Source: Bacteroidota bacterium (GTDB lineage Bacteria > Bacteroidota > Bacteroidia > J057 > JAJTIE01). Taken from it: 34,702 nt of DNA. The stretch covers positions 1-34,702 of the forward strand of contig JAHBTG010000029.1 of NCBI GenBank assembly GCA_019638695.1, in the 5' to 3' direction. Below are positions 1 to 8,607 of this stretch, in pieces. Positions within the stretch are counted from its first letter, which is position 1. Each line of letters starts with the position of its first letter. Under the pieces are notes generated by a model. That model saw only the letters and a list, made by a program, of their open reading frames with translations, did no database searches and had not been told where the DNA came from. A program made the translations under genes and the position numbers.

Positions 1-348
1 AATAACCTGGAAGCCCTGCTCAAGGCACGCCGCCGCTATCCAGGCTATACGGGCACTGTGGTGCTTATCGCAGATAACGGCGCCCGCATCCGGGATATGG
101 CGCTGATAGAACAGGTTGATTTCCCGGTGCATATTATCCTGTGCGGCTTGCTGGTCAATGGCGTGCGGCCGGAATATGTGGAACTGGCCTGGCGCACCGG
201 TGGCAGCATTCATACCTATACGCGCGATCTGCAGTTCAAAGGCCCCTATCAGACATTTATGCTCAACAAGGTTTCCTTTGCCGGTTGTGATTACCGCCTG
301 GACCGCAAAACAGGGGTCACCCGTGAGTTTTCCATTCAGCTGGACTGA
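1..348 (+). CDS. vWA-like protein, C-terminal fragment
   Basis: The reading frame is open from the first base of the window and ends at TGA 346-348, so only the last 115 residues are present and the start lies outside. The fragment has alternating hydrophobic strands and helices (a VVLIADNG strand, then a FPVHIILCG strand, then a WRTGGSIHTY stretch). This resembles the second half of a von Willebrand factor A fold, where a strand ending in D-N/S is followed by a helix and another strand. The metal-site half of the domain is missing, so its function cannot be checked. The 3' end overlaps the convergent cinA gene by 13 bases. The vWA assignment is inferred from strand pattern only. It could be another Rossmann-like domain. 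Confidence 0.6.
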   Translation, partial: NNLEALLKARRRYPGYTGTVVLIADNGARIRDMALIEQVDFPVHIILCGLLVNGVRPEYVELAWRTGGSIHTYTRDLQFKGPYQTFMLNKVSFAGCDYRLDRKTGVTREFSIQLD

Positions 349-1595
349 TCCGCGGTTCTCAGGGCCTTGCAGGCCATCCATAGTGCAGCGTGCACAGCCC
401 GTTGCATATTGCGCCGACGGTCTTTTTCAAAAAGAAAGCGGCGGGCAACGGTCCCTGCCGGGGTATGCACCCCTATCCATACAGTCCCCACCGGTTTGTC
501 CGGCGTGCCTCCCTCCGGTCCGGCGATACCTGTAGTGGAGAGCGCTACCTGTGCACCCGTGAGCCCGGCCACTCCTGCGGCCATCGCCAGGGCCACCTCT
601 TCACTGACGGCGCCTGCCGTTTCGAATAATACGGGGGGTACACCCAGCAGCTGGGTCTTCAGCACATTGCTATAGGTGAGGGCGCCGCCCACATACCAGG
701 CGCTGGCGCCAGATACCTCTGCAATGGTATTGGCCAATAGCCCGGCGGTGCAGCTTTCGGCCACAGCCAGCTGTAGCCCTTGCGTCCGCAATGCCTGGCC
801 CAGGGCCATAGCCAGCGAAACGCCATTTTCTCCATAACACCAGGGGGCTACTATCCGGCTGATTTCTGCCCGTATCTGCTCAAACCGGACTTGTTTGCCG
901 GCATCCGGTGCCGGGATGCGCATTCCCAGCCGCAGGTCGAGTATTCCCAGTCCGGGATTATAGGCTAGGCTGCATGCTTCCGGCAGTCCGGCTTCCTGTG
1001 CGGCCAGGAGCGCAGCCAGCTCGCTCTCTGCTGCTACCAGGTGCCAGGTGTGATACTGTACCTTGTCCAGTGCATAGTGCCGGTGCAGCCACGGAAGCAC
1101 ATGGTCCTGCATGAGCGCTTTCATCTCGTGGGGCACTCCCGGCAATATAATGACCGGTTTATCTGCTATGTGCATCAGCAACCCGGGTGCGGCGCCGGCG
1201 GGGTTGGGCAGCACGGTGGCGCCTTTGGGGAGCAGCGCCATCTTGCGGGAGTATTCATTGGGCTGCCGTCCGCGGGCACGCAGCAACTGGTCTATATGGG
1301 CCAGTGTGGGAGCATGCAACTCCAGGGGCATTCCAGCATATTGCGCCAGTGCCGCCACGGTATAGTCATCGCCGGTGGGGCCCAGTCCGCCTGTAGTGAT
1401 GACCACATCTGCCCGTGAAAGCGCCAGTTGCAGCGCCTGGTGAATATCCGTTACCCGGTCTGCCAGGGTTACGCTGTGAGATACATATGCCCCCGCTTCT
1501 GTGAGGGCATTTCCCAGCCAGGTGGCATTGGTATTCACCGTGCGGCCGATGAGCAGTTCATCTCCAATGCAAAGGATCTCAAGGGTAGCGGGCAT
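336..1595 (-). CDS. cinA: CinA-family protein: MoCF-like domain plus nicotinamide-nucleotide amidase domain
   Basis: This 419-aa protein has the normal two-domain CinA length. Residues 4-170 form the molybdopterin-binding-like (MoCF) domain, with TGGLGPTGDD at 68-77 and LPGVPHEM at 151-158. Residues 260-415 form the PncC-type amidase domain, with AESCTAG at 279-285 and TTGIAGPEGG at 354-363. In the family, PncC converts nicotinamide mononucleotide to nicotinate mononucleotide and ammonia in NAD salvage, and the N-terminal part can hydrolyse ADP-ribose. The protein should be cytosolic. It starts at ATG 1593-1595. It is transcribed alone, away from the desaturase. Its last 13 bases overlap the convergent upstream gene. 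All family motifs look intact. Confidence 0.95.
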   Translation of the reverse strand: MPATLEILCIGDELLIGRTVNTNATWLGNALTEAGAYVSHSVTLADRVTDIHQALQLALSRADVVITTGGLGPTGDDYTVAALAQYAGMPLELHAPTLAHIDQLLRARGRQPNEYSRKMALLPKGATVLPNPAGAAPGLLMHIADKPVIILPGVPHEMKALMQDHVLPWLHRHYALDKVQYHTWHLVAAESELAALLAAQEAGLPEACSLAYNPGLGILDLRLGMRIPAPDAGKQVRFEQIRAEISRIVAPWCYGENGVSLAMALGQALRTQGLQLAVAESCTAGLLANTIAEVSGASAWYVGGALTYSNVLKTQLLGVPPVLFETAGAVSEEVALAMAAGVAGLTGAQVALSTTGIAGPEGGTPDKPVGTVWIGVHTPAGTVARRFLFEKDRRRNMQRAVHAALWMACKALRTADQSS

Positions 1596-1798
1596 ATTGT
1601 GCGAAACGATGGAGGCTCTAAGTTAAGCCAATGATGCCAGAGATCTGCCGCCGGAGAAAGTAGGCAGTTTCTATACCATTTGGCAGCCAGCCAGCGTTAA
1701 CCTATTACTATTTGTTATATTGCATCCTAAAACCTATTCCAGACGCACGCACAATACTGGTAAAATACAATGTTTCTTCTATTTCACACATACCATTT

Positions 1799-2935
1799 AT
1801 GTCTATCGTAACCGCTCCTTCACAGGAGAAAAAAGTCCGTTTTAATAACGGGAAGAATGAGTTTTTTACTGAGCTGCGTTCACGGGTCGATGCCTATTTT
1901 GCCCAGAAAGGGGCTGCTAAGACAGCTAATGCCGAGATGGTGATGAAAACCATCATTCTGCTGGGAGCGTTTGTGGGCAACTACCTGCTTATCCTGCTGA
2001 GCGGCTGGAACCTTTGGGTAATTCTTGGCCTGGCGGCTTTCCAGGGTTTTTTGCTGGCAGGTATCGGTTTCAGTGTGGCGCATGATGCTATTCATGGCTC
2101 TTATAGCAATAACACCCGTGTAAATACCTGGCTTTCGTATACGATGAACCTGATCGGCGGCAGCCAGTATGTCTGGAGCCTGAGCCATAACATCGTACAC
2201 CATACCTGGACCAATATCCATGAGATGGATGGCGACCTGGAAGTGGCGCCTTTTATCCGGCTCTCCCCGCATCAGCCCCTGAAGAAGGTACACCGCTACC
2301 AGCAGTGGTTTGCCCTGCCGGTATATGCCCTGGCCTCCTTCTTCTGGGTATTTGTCAAGGATTATAAAAAAATGGCTGCCAAAAGCATAGGCCCCATTGC
2401 CCGCAAGCACCCTGCCAGGGAGTGGGTTATCCTGTTCTTTACCAAAAGCCTGTACTATACTTACAGTATCGTGTTGCCCCTGGTGTTCCTGGATATTACC
2501 TGGTGGCAGTTTGTTATTGGCTATATGACCTTCCATTTCATGGCAGGCATTACCCTGGGCATTGTTTTCCAGCTGGCGCATGTGGTGGAGGAGACCGAAT
2601 TTCCCATGCCTGATGACCAGGGCAGTATGGAGAACGCCTGGGCTGTGCACCAGATGGTGACCACCAATAACTTTGCCCGCCGCAACCGCTTTCTCAACTG
2701 GTACATAGGCGGCCTCAATTACCAGATAGAGCACCACCTGTTTCCCAAAATATGTAGCGTGCATTACCCTGCTATCAGCCACATTACAAAAGCTACCGCA
2801 GAGGAATATGACATCCCCTATAATGAGCATCCCAGCTTTGCCGCAGCAGTAAGCAGTCACTTTCGGGCATTGCGTATGCTGGGACGCGTGGAGTATAAAC
2901 CGGTAGAAGCTGCTCCCACCCTGCAGGTTGCCTGA
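1799..2935 (+). CDS. membrane acyl-lipid/acyl-CoA fatty acid desaturase
   Basis: This is a 378-aa integral membrane di-iron desaturase. The three histidine boxes are HDAIH (residues 95-99), HNIVHH (130-135) and QIEHH (309-313). The Q in the third box is typical of front-end and linoleoyl-CoA-type desaturases. Hydrophobic helix pairs sit around residues 50-95 and 210-265. It should insert a double bond into membrane fatty acyl chains using an electron donor that is not encoded nearby. I chose ATG 1799 because residues before it look non-coding, and an upstream in-frame ATG at 1712 lies in an AT-rich stretch that resembles promoter sequence. The regiospecificity cannot be read from sequence. 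The gene stands alone, divergent from cinA. Confidence 0.93.
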   Translation: MSIVTAPSQEKKVRFNNGKNEFFTELRSRVDAYFAQKGAAKTANAEMVMKTIILLGAFVGNYLLILLSGWNLWVILGLAAFQGFLLAGIGFSVAHDAIHGSYSNNTRVNTWLSYTMNLIGGSQYVWSLSHNIVHHTWTNIHEMDGDLEVAPFIRLSPHQPLKKVHRYQQWFALPVYALASFFWVFVKDYKKMAAKSIGPIARKHPAREWVILFFTKSLYYTYSIVLPLVFLDITWWQFVIGYMTFHFMAGITLGIVFQLAHVVEETEFPMPDDQGSMENAWAVHQMVTTNNFARRNRFLNWYIGGLNYQIEHHLFPKICSVHYPAISHITKATAEEYDIPYNEHPSFAAAVSSHFRALRMLGRVEYKPVEAAPTLQVA

Positions 2936-2998
2936 GAGGCCTAACCTTCTGTGTCTGTTTTTCGTATGTTGGGACAAATTGTACGCCCCTGACTCACT

Positions 2999-3577
2999 AT
3001 GGCCAATCCCTTTGAAGACATTATTCTCCGCCGCTTCCCGCACAATGAAGCCAAAGGCTTTTTCCGCAAGCCCGATATCCCCAATGGCCCCAAGGCGCGG
3101 GTGCTCAATGACTATACCCGGGTAAACCCCAACGATGTGCTGGCGTTCTACCGCTACGGCTCTTTGCTGGGGAGCAGCAGCAGCCTGCTCTTCACGCCCA
3201 CACACCTGTGGCATCCCAAAGGCAGCATTGCCCTGGCAGATCTCAAAGGCGCCAGTGTGCAGGAGAAGACACTGGCCATAGCGTTTAATGCCGGAGGCGC
3301 CATGGGTGCCCAGCCTTTTAAATGTGATACCGCAGAAGATGCCGCTCAATTAGCCGGCTTCCTGGAGAACCTGGCTATGGCGCCCAAGGCGGAAGACCTG
3401 GTGCAGCAGGCTGCTCCCAAATCCTATGAAGGGTATAGCCCGGAGGCTGTGCAGTGGCTGGAGATCCGGGATGAGGTGATGCGCACCATTGATCTGCTAT
3501 CCGAGCGCTTTCAGGACGGGCGCCTCAATTTGCTGGAGTACGAGGAGAAAAAGGCCGATTTGCTCAGCCGCCTGTGA
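2999..3577 (+). CDS. PH-like/SHOCT domain protein
   Basis: This 192-aa soluble protein is of unknown function. Residues ~25-125 look like a bacterial PH-like domain, with short strands around a SSLLFTPTHLW hairpin. The last ~33 residues (ERFQDGRLNLLEYEEKKADL and flanks) match the SHOCT pattern, a short C-terminal helical hairpin with the GxLxxxEYExKKxxLL motif. SHOCT domains usually sit at protein ends and are thought to mediate oligomerisation. The stop codon overlaps the GTG start of the tatD homologue in GTGA, so the two are very probably translated together. No signal peptide or membrane segment is visible. The domain calls are from motif recall. The role and the link to tatD are unknown. 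Confidence 0.75.
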   Translation: MANPFEDIILRRFPHNEAKGFFRKPDIPNGPKARVLNDYTRVNPNDVLAFYRYGSLLGSSSSLLFTPTHLWHPKGSIALADLKGASVQEKTLAIAFNAGGAMGAQPFKCDTAEDAAQLAGFLENLAMAPKAEDLVQQAAPKSYEGYSPEAVQWLEIRDEVMRTIDLLSERFQDGRLNLLEYEEKKADLLSRL

Positions 3578-4344
3578 GCCTTATAGACACGCATGCACAC
3601 TTGTATGCGGACAAGTATGCGCAAGACCGGGATGCGATGATCGCCCGGGCTCGTGTCCATTGCAGTCACCTGCTGTTACCCAACATAGATGAAGCCAGCA
3701 TAGCTCCTTTGCATGCACTGGCAGCGGCTTATCCCGGTTATTGCCTGCCCATGATGGGTCTGCATCCTTGCTATGTGCCGGAGGACTACACGCCTGTATT
3801 GGAGCGTATGGCCGCTTTACTGGATACCGGGCAATACATAGGCGTGGGAGAAACGGGCCTGGACCTGTACTGGGATAAAAGCACGCTCCCCCGTCAGCAG
3901 GAGAGCCTGCGTGTGCATATCCGGTGGGCCAGGGACTATGATCTGCCCCTTATCCTGCATACCCGCAATGCCACACAAGAAGTGATTGCAGAGCTGGAAG
4001 CGGCACAGGACGGCCGCCTTCGGGGGATCTGTCATTGTTTCAGCGATGGCCCGGAGGAGGCTGCCCGCATCACAGACCTGGGGTTTCACCTGGGGATCGG
4101 CGGGGTGATCACCTATAAGAACAATGGCCTGCTGCCCGATGCCGTGCGGAGTGTAGACCCGCGCTGGCTGGTCCTGGAGACCGATGCCCCTTACCTGGCG
4201 CCGGTGCCTCACCGCGGCCAGCGCAACGAAAGCGCTTATCTTATTCATATAGCCGGACGCCTGGCGCAGGAGCTGGATATGTCCTCGGATGAACTGGCGG
4301 CGCTCACTACCCGCAATGCTAAGGCACTGTTTCGATTGAATTAG
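3574..4344 (+). CDS. tatD: TatD-family metal-dependent hydrolase (DNase)
   Basis: This 256-aa protein has the usual TatD length and the complete metal-ligand set of the amidohydrolase-like barrel: H7 and H9 in DTHAHLY, E93 in GETGLDLYW, H129 in ILHTRN, H154 in ICHCFS and D204 in LETDAPYLAP. Family members are cytosolic Mg2+/Mn2+-dependent 3'-5' exonucleases that also act on damaged DNA. Some are annotated YcfH/YjjV. The start is GTG 3574, overlapping the preceding stop by four bases (GTGA), which points to translational coupling with the PH/SHOCT gene. The gene is convergent with a small secreted-protein gene across 148 bases of non-coding DNA, in which I see only short imperfect inverted repeats. 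Confidence 0.93.
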   Translation: MSLIDTHAHLYADKYAQDRDAMIARARVHCSHLLLPNIDEASIAPLHALAAAYPGYCLPMMGLHPCYVPEDYTPVLERMAALLDTGQYIGVGETGLDLYWDKSTLPRQQESLRVHIRWARDYDLPLILHTRNATQEVIAELEAAQDGRLRGICHCFSDGPEEAARITDLGFHLGIGGVITYKNNGLLPDAVRSVDPRWLVLETDAPYLAPVPHRGQRNESAYLIHIAGRLAQELDMSSDELAALTTRNAKALFRLN

Positions 4345-4492
4345 GGCTCCAATCAGCTGATAGAACTTGTAATGTTCAGCTTTGTTCACAAGGGAAATAA
4401 GGCCCTTTTATTCCGGGAAGAGATTTAATTCCCCGCCCAATCGGGCATACGAAAAGCAGGAATAGCTGTCGCCAGTAAAAACACCCGCTATT

Positions 4493-4924
4493 CTACCTCA
4501 CCATCACCCGGAAGTTCCGGGTAAGGTTCTTGCCGGAGCTGGTTGTGTAGCGCAGTTCGGCAGTGCCCCCTATTTTCTGGTTGCCGGTATTGATCTCCAG
4601 GTTGAGTTCGCCTTTTTCATTGGCGTCAAAGCTCTGGCGGCTCAGTACCTTGCCTGCCTTGCTGATCTCCACATGCACCTTGCTGTAGGGTTTCAGGTAT
4701 TTTACCCAGATGTCCAGCTTCTGGCTTTTTTCAAAGGTCATTTCCTCCGTCAGCGGGGTCAGCTTTTCATTTACCCGCACCTCGGCTTCCTCCCGTTTTT
4801 CTACCACCACCTCTTCACTGGTGGCGTCAAAGCCCAGGTCATCGTCGTCATAGTCTTGCGCCTGTGTGCTGAGGGCACAGAGGGCAAAGAACAGCAGGAA
4901 GGGATATTTCAGGTACTTTTGCAT
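4493..4924 (-). CDS. small secreted protein of unknown function
   Basis: This 143-aa protein has a clear N-terminal signal peptide (Lys-rich start, hydrophobic LLFFALCALS, cleavage near TQA-QD). An acidic stretch DYDDDDLG and a Glu/Lys-rich linker follow, then a predicted beta-rich domain from about residue 65. It resembles a single Ig/CARDB-like extracellular module, with patterns such as KLDIWVKYLKPYSKVHVEI. The protein should sit in the periplasm or on the surface. There is no lipobox and no T9SS C-terminal domain. The gene is divergent from the glycosyltransferase pair with 59 bases between the starts, so regulatory sequence is probably shared. I do not recognise a named family. Confidence 0.7.
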   Translation of the reverse strand: MQKYLKYPFLLFFALCALSTQAQDYDDDDLGFDATSEEVVVEKREEAEVRVNEKLTPLTEEMTFEKSQKLDIWVKYLKPYSKVHVEISKAGKVLSRQSFDANEKGELNLEINTGNQKIGGTAELRYTTSSGKNLTRNFRVMVR

Positions 4925-4983
4925 AGTAGACGAAATTACGCGTTTTTGCGGAAAAGGTTATCTTCTTTACCCAGGCAAAGCCC

Positions 4984-5775
4984 GTGCCACAAAATCCCGG
5001 TTCCCACCCTGCAGGCATCAGTGTCACCATCATCGCGCTGAACGAGGCTGCCAACCTGCCGCGCTGCCTGGCCAGTGTGCAGGGGCTGGCAGATGAAGTG
5101 CTGGTGGCAGATACCGGCAGTGCCGATGAAACGGTTGCCATAGCGCAGGCGCATGGGGCTAAGGTGCTAAGCCTCCCCTGGCAGGGATATGCGGCTACCA
5201 AGAATACCCTCAATACGCATGCGCAGTATGCCTATATCCTAAGCCTGGATGCAGATGAAGCCTTGAGTCCCGCTTTGCTGGAAGCGCTGCAGGCACTGAA
5301 ACCCCATCTGGCCGGGCAAGCCGTCTCCTTTCCCCGCCTGACCAGCTGGTGCGGGCATTGGGTGCGTCATTGCGGGTGGTACCCGGACGTCAAGGTGCGG
5401 CTTTTTCCGCAGGATGCCGCGCGCTGGGAGGGTGCGTATGTACATGAAACACTCCAGTGTATCCATGGCACCCGGGTACAGCATCTGCCCCATGACCTGC
5501 TGCATTATTCCATAGACAGCATTGCCCGGCACCTGGAGACGGTGCGCACATACAGCGCACTGCAGGCCCGCGAGCTGGCCGCCCGCCGCAAAAAAGGCCT
5601 CCGCCTCAAGGCATGGGTGTCTCCTTCCTGGCGCTTTTTTCAGATGTTTGTGCTCAAAGGAGGCTTCCGGGATGGTCATGCAGGGTTTGTGATCTGTAAA
5701 CTCTCGGCGCTTGCCGTTTTTCTGAAATATACACAGGCTATTGAACTCATCCGGAACGAACGTGCGCATACTTGA
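4984..5775 (+). CDS. family 2 glycosyltransferase (KdtX/WaaE-like)
   Basis: This 263-aa protein opens with SVTIIALNEAANLPRCLASV, the start of a GT-A fold. ADTGSADET follows, then LSLDADEAL, which carries the DxD-type metal site. The pattern and length fit the KdtX/WaaE-like GT2 group, which adds a sugar to the lipopolysaccharide or lipooligosaccharide core at the inner face of the membrane. An amphipathic C-terminal segment around the KAWVSPSWRFFQMFVLKGGF region is typical of this group. The start is GTG 4984. I see no better start between it and the upstream gene. It overlaps the next glycosyltransferase, so the two form an operon. The sugar donor and acceptor cannot be inferred. Confidence 0.9.
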   Translation: MPQNPGSHPAGISVTIIALNEAANLPRCLASVQGLADEVLVADTGSADETVAIAQAHGAKVLSLPWQGYAATKNTLNTHAQYAYILSLDADEALSPALLEALQALKPHLAGQAVSFPRLTSWCGHWVRHCGWYPDVKVRLFPQDAARWEGAYVHETLQCIHGTRVQHLPHDLLHYSIDSIARHLETVRTYSALQARELAARRKKGLRLKAWVSPSWRFFQMFVLKGGFRDGHAGFVICKLSALAVFLKYTQAIELIRNERAHT

Positions 5776-6808
5776 GATGAATACCCTCCGGGGCTGGCGC
5801 GGAGGGGAACGCCAGACACTTTTTAATGCGCTTGGCTTCTTGCAGGCAGGGCACTCCTGCGAGCTGTTGTGCCGCCGTGCCGAACCCCTGGCGCATAAGG
5901 CGCAGGCGGCCGGTGTGCCTGTTCGTCCGGTGTCAGGTCTGTGGGGAGCCCTGCGTTACCTTTTGCGTCATGGCCGTCGCTATGATATTATTCATGTGCA
6001 GACCAGCAAAGACCAGACGGCCGCCTTGCTGGCCAGGCCCTTTCACCACCGCCCCGTGGTCTATACCCGCCGGGTAGACTTTGTGCCCAAGAAAGGACTG
6101 AGCCGGTGGAAATACCGCCGCACAGATTGTGTGGTGGCGATCAGCCCGGCCATACAGGATATTCTGAAGCGCGTGGGCATCCCCGATCCGCCCCTGATCT
6201 CGGAGGCCATTGTGGCCCGGGAGCTGGATAAGGCTCGTGCCAGCCGTTTGGTAGCCCGGCTGGGGGTCTCCGGCAAGCGGCTGCTGGGTACCACCGCGGC
6301 ACTGGTTCCGCACAAAGACCCGCTTAATTCTGTGAGGGCTGTCTATCATCTGTACCAACAGCGGCAGGATTTTGTTTTCCTGCACTTTGGCGAAGGGCCC
6401 CTGCGTCCCCAGGTGGAGGCAGAGATTCACGCGCTGGGGCTCGGCCAGGTATATCATCTCTGCGGGTTCCAGGACCAGGTAGAGGATTTCTTCTCGGTGC
6501 TGGAGTTGTTTTCCATGAGCTCTGAAGAAGAGGGCCTGGGCAGCAGCCTGCTGGATGCTTTTATTTATGGCGTGCCGGTGGTAGCCACAGTCGCCGGCGG
6601 TATGCGCGACCTGGTGGCCGGCGTAGGCTTGCAGGTCGCTATCCATGATCCCCGGGCGCTGGCACAGGCCCTCAACCGGCTGATGGAGGACAGTCACCTG
6701 GCGGCCAGCCTGGCCGCACGCGCCAGGGAGAAAGTGATGGCGCACCACAGCGTGGAAGTTATCACCCGGCAGTACCTGGGGCTGTTTGAGCAGCTGGTGA
6801 AGGCCTAG
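5762..6808 (+). CDS. family 4 glycosyltransferase
   Basis: This protein of about 348 aa has the GT-B architecture. The N-terminal acceptor domain begins VRILEMNTLRGWRGGERQ, with the glycine-rich GGERQ loop. The C-terminal nucleotide-sugar domain contains HFGEGPLR, the SSEEEGLGSSLLDA motif (the E-x7-E region of GT4) and YGVPVVATVAGG. It probably extends the cell-envelope polysaccharide or lipooligosaccharide begun by the preceding GT2 enzyme. I prefer GTG 5762, which gives the family-like N-terminus and overlaps the GT2 stop by 14 bases. A TTG at 5741 would add seven residues and an ATG at 5777 would remove five. The gene is convergent with the YnfA gene, with only four bases between the stops. 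Confidence 0.9.
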   Translation: MRILEMNTLRGWRGGERQTLFNALGFLQAGHSCELLCRRAEPLAHKAQAAGVPVRPVSGLWGALRYLLRHGRRYDIIHVQTSKDQTAALLARPFHHRPVVYTRRVDFVPKKGLSRWKYRRTDCVVAISPAIQDILKRVGIPDPPLISEAIVARELDKARASRLVARLGVSGKRLLGTTAALVPHKDPLNSVRAVYHLYQQRQDFVFLHFGEGPLRPQVEAEIHALGLGQVYHLCGFQDQVEDFFSVLELFSMSSEEEGLGSSLLDAFIYGVPVVATVAGGMRDLVAGVGLQVAIHDPRALAQALNRLMEDSHLAASLAARAREKVMAHHSVEVITRQYLGLFEQLVKA

Positions 6809-6812
6809 GCTC

Positions 6813-7142
6813 TTATCCCCTGGGTGCATAATAGATGATGCACACACCCAGGAGGGCAATAAGTGCGCCAATGATGTCATAGCGGTCGGGCACAAACCCG
6901 TCTACCTTCCATGCCCAGAGCACGGACAGGACAATGAAGATTCCCCCATAGGTGGCATATACCCGGCCGAACCCGGATGTTTGCAGGGTAGCCACCAGAC
7001 CATACCCTATGAGCAGGGCTGCACCCAGGATGGCCAGCCATACGGACCTGCCCTCCTTCAGCCATAACCATATCAGGTAACCCCCGCCTATCTCGCAGAT
7101 GCCAGCCAGCAGGAAAATAGCAACGGATTTCAGGACGGGCAT
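6813..7142 (-). CDS. YnfA-family (UPF0060) small membrane protein
   Basis: This 109-aa integral membrane protein has four hydrophobic helices: [49 protein letters not shown] and [17 protein letters not shown]. The [16 protein letters not shown] and [12 protein letters not shown] motifs are those of YnfA, an SMR-like family reported to act as a drug/quaternary-ammonium exporter in some enterobacteria. The length matches the family's ~108 residues when translation starts at ATG 7142. An upstream in-frame ATG at 7169 would add nine basic residues and is less likely. It is the last gene of a leftward DedA-YggS-YnfA run, 10 bases after the yggS stop. Its substrate in this organism is unknown. Confidence 0.9.
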   Translation of the reverse strand: MPVLKSVAIFLLAGICEIGGGYLIWLWLKEGRSVWLAILGAALLIGYGLVATLQTSGFGRVYATYGGIFIVLSVLWAWKVDGFVPDRYDIIGALIALLGVCIIYYAPRG

Positions 7143-7152
7143 GGGTAAAGGA

Positions 7153-7848
7153 TTACGTGCGCGTCCCAAATATGGCGGAGCCTACCCGTACCAATGTGCT
7201 GCCTTCGGCTATGGCCACGGCATAGTCCCCACTCATGCCCATGCTCAGGGTCTGCATCTGCACCCGGTCGGTGGCATGCGCTCCCAGGGTATCGAATAGC
7301 TTGCGCAGGTGGCGAAACTGCCCGGCAATGCGGCGCAGGTCTTCCGTGAACTCAGCCATTCCCATCAGTCCGCAGATGCGCAGGTGAGGGAGGTCCTGCA
7401 GCGTCGCGATAAAGTCTGCCACGGTCTCAGGTGCTACGCCCCCCTTCTGGGTTTCCGCGCTGATATTTACCTGTATCAGGCAGTCCAGGGTGCGGTTGAC
7501 CTGTTCTGCACGGCGGTTGATCTCCTCGGCCAGTTTCCTGCTGTCCAGGCTATGGATCAGGTATACGGACGGGGCAATGTACTTTACCTTGTTGGTTTGC
7601 AGGCTCCCGATGAGGTGCCAGTGCGCCTGTGGCTGCAACGGCTGTTTCTGCTGGTATTCCTGCACGCGGTTTTCCCCGAAATGCAATTGCCCGGCAGCTG
7701 CGGCTGCCGCCACCGCTTCGGGCGGGTAGGTCTTGCTCACCGCCACCAGCGTCACTTCATTGGGGGAGCGTCCTGCTGCCAGGCAGGCTTCGGCAATGCC
7801 TGCCTGCACCCGGGCCAGTGCCGGCGCTATGTGGGCGTATCCGGGCAT
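7153..7848 (-). CDS. yggS: YggS-family pyridoxal 5'-phosphate homeostasis protein
   Basis: This 231-aa protein has the single-domain alanine-racemase-like barrel of the PLPBP/YggS family. The PLP-binding lysine is K39 in [28 protein letters not shown] and the C-terminal [13 protein letters not shown] plus [13 protein letters not shown], which bind the phosphate, are all present. The family binds PLP without known catalysis and buffers B6 vitamers, with effects on amino-acid and keto-acid metabolism. The ATG start shares one base with the stop of the upstream dedA gene (TAATG on this strand), so translation is coupled. The protein is cytosolic. It is full length and conventional. Confidence 0.95.
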   Translation of the reverse strand: MPGYAHIAPALARVQAGIAEACLAAGRSPNEVTLVAVSKTYPPEAVAAAAAAGQLHFGENRVQEYQQKQPLQPQAHWHLIGSLQTNKVKYIAPSVYLIHSLDSRKLAEEINRRAEQVNRTLDCLIQVNISAETQKGGVAPETVADFIATLQDLPHLRICGLMGMAEFTEDLRRIAGQFRHLRKLFDTLGAHATDRVQMQTLSMGMSGDYAVAIAEGSTLVRVGSAIFGTRT

Positions 7849-8519
7849 TAGGGCTGGGCTTGCCGGGCGCGGCGGCGTTCACTCAGCGCCGTGGTGATGA
7901 TGGGGATCACGCTGATCAGGATGATGACGATCGTGATATACTTCACGTTCGGTTTGATATGCGTTTCTGCAATATCCGGTCCGGCGATTATCACCGGCAG
8001 GTACCCCAGCATCGTCATGCTGGTGATCCAGACCATGCCCCCGGCAATGTTGAAGAATACGAACTTTCGGTAGGCCAGCTGGGCTACACCCGCTATCACC
8101 GGCACAAATGTGCGCACAATGGGTACAAAGCGCCCGATAATGATGGCTTTGCCGCCGTGGCGGTCATAGAAGGCCTTGGTGCGCTCCACGTAAGCCGGTT
8201 TGAAGAACCGGGACTCCGGTCTTTTGAACAGTGCCGGGCCTATCTTCCGGCCGATGATATAACCCGTCTGGTCGCCGATGATGGCCGCGCTGATAAGCAG
8301 GCCCAGGATAAGCAGTATGGGGTAATCAATGACCCCCGTGGCGGTGTAGAGCCCCACCAGGAACAGGAGACTGTCCCCCGGCAGGAAAAAGCCCGCCAGC
8401 AGGCCGGTCTCGGCAAAGATGATGCCCCACAGGATGACCAGCACATAGGGGCCGGCCAGGTCTATAATGGTCTCGGGGTTGATGTAGTGGAGAAGATCCT
8501 TGATGAACAGGAGATCCAT
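7848..8519 (-). CDS. DedA/SNARE-associated (VTT) membrane protein
   Basis: This 223-aa protein starts at ATG 8519. Upstream in-frame codons run into promoter and terminator sequence and are not family-like. It has the DedA/VTT layout: the re-entrant region IFAETGLLAGFFLPGDSLLF near residues 35-55, then GDQTGYIIGRKIG, and a second conserved block GRFVPIVRTFVPVIAG around residues 130-145, followed by a final helix and a basic tail. DedA proteins are inner-membrane lipid scramblases/flippases (undecaprenyl phosphate or phospholipid recycling) needed for envelope integrity. A TATCTTTG box lies about 34 bases upstream, after the terminator of the peptide transporter, so this gene probably starts the DedA-YggS-YnfA operon. 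Confidence 0.93.
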   Translation of the reverse strand: MDLLFIKDLLHYINPETIIDLAGPYVLVILWGIIFAETGLLAGFFLPGDSLLFLVGLYTATGVIDYPILLILGLLISAAIIGDQTGYIIGRKIGPALFKRPESRFFKPAYVERTKAFYDRHGGKAIIIGRFVPIVRTFVPVIAGVAQLAYRKFVFFNIAGGMVWITSMTMLGYLPVIIAGPDIAETHIKPNVKYITIVIILISVIPIITTALSERRRARQAQP

Positions 8520-8552
8520 ACGGTGATGAATAGGATAGGGTGCGCAAAGGCT

Positions 8553-8560
8553 CAAAGATA
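8553..8560 (-). promoter_or_regulatory. Bacteroidota -7 promoter box for dedA operon
   Basis: On the minus strand the sequence reads TATCTTTG, a perfect match to the Bacteroidota -7 consensus TAnnTTTG. It lies about 34 bases before the dedA ATG. A TTTG lies upstream (minus strand 8578-8575) but only 14 bases away, shorter than the usual ~17-20, and it overlaps the terminator stem. The assignment is by motif only. Confidence 0.45.
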
Positions 8561-8576
8561 AGGGCATTTTCATGCA

Positions 8577-8604
8577 AAAGCCCGCCTCTTGCAGGGCGGG
8601 CTTT
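8577..8604 (-). terminator. Rho-independent terminator after the POT gene
   Basis: A perfect 10-bp stem AAAGCCCGCC/GGCGGGCTTT with an 8-base loop is followed on the minus strand by TTTTGC. It lies 66 bases beyond the stop of the leftward peptide transporter gene and just before the dedA promoter, so it separates the two transcription units. Confidence 0.75.
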
Positions 8605-8607
8605 CGA

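Noticed and set aside
1679-1722. Bacteroidota promoter before the desaturase
   Set aside because: TTTG at 1679-1682 and TACTATTTG or TATATTGC are near matches, but no pair has both the right spacing and the right -7 sequence.
1880-3349. Long open frame on the minus strand (489 codons) opposite the desaturase and PH/SHOCT genes
   Set aside because: It lies antisense to a gene with all three histidine boxes, and its translation has no family pattern. Long antisense frames are expected at this GC content.
4345-4492. Possible terminator or small RNA between tatD and the secreted-protein gene
   Set aside because: Only 4-5-bp imperfect stems are visible, with no T-run and no tRNA-like fold.
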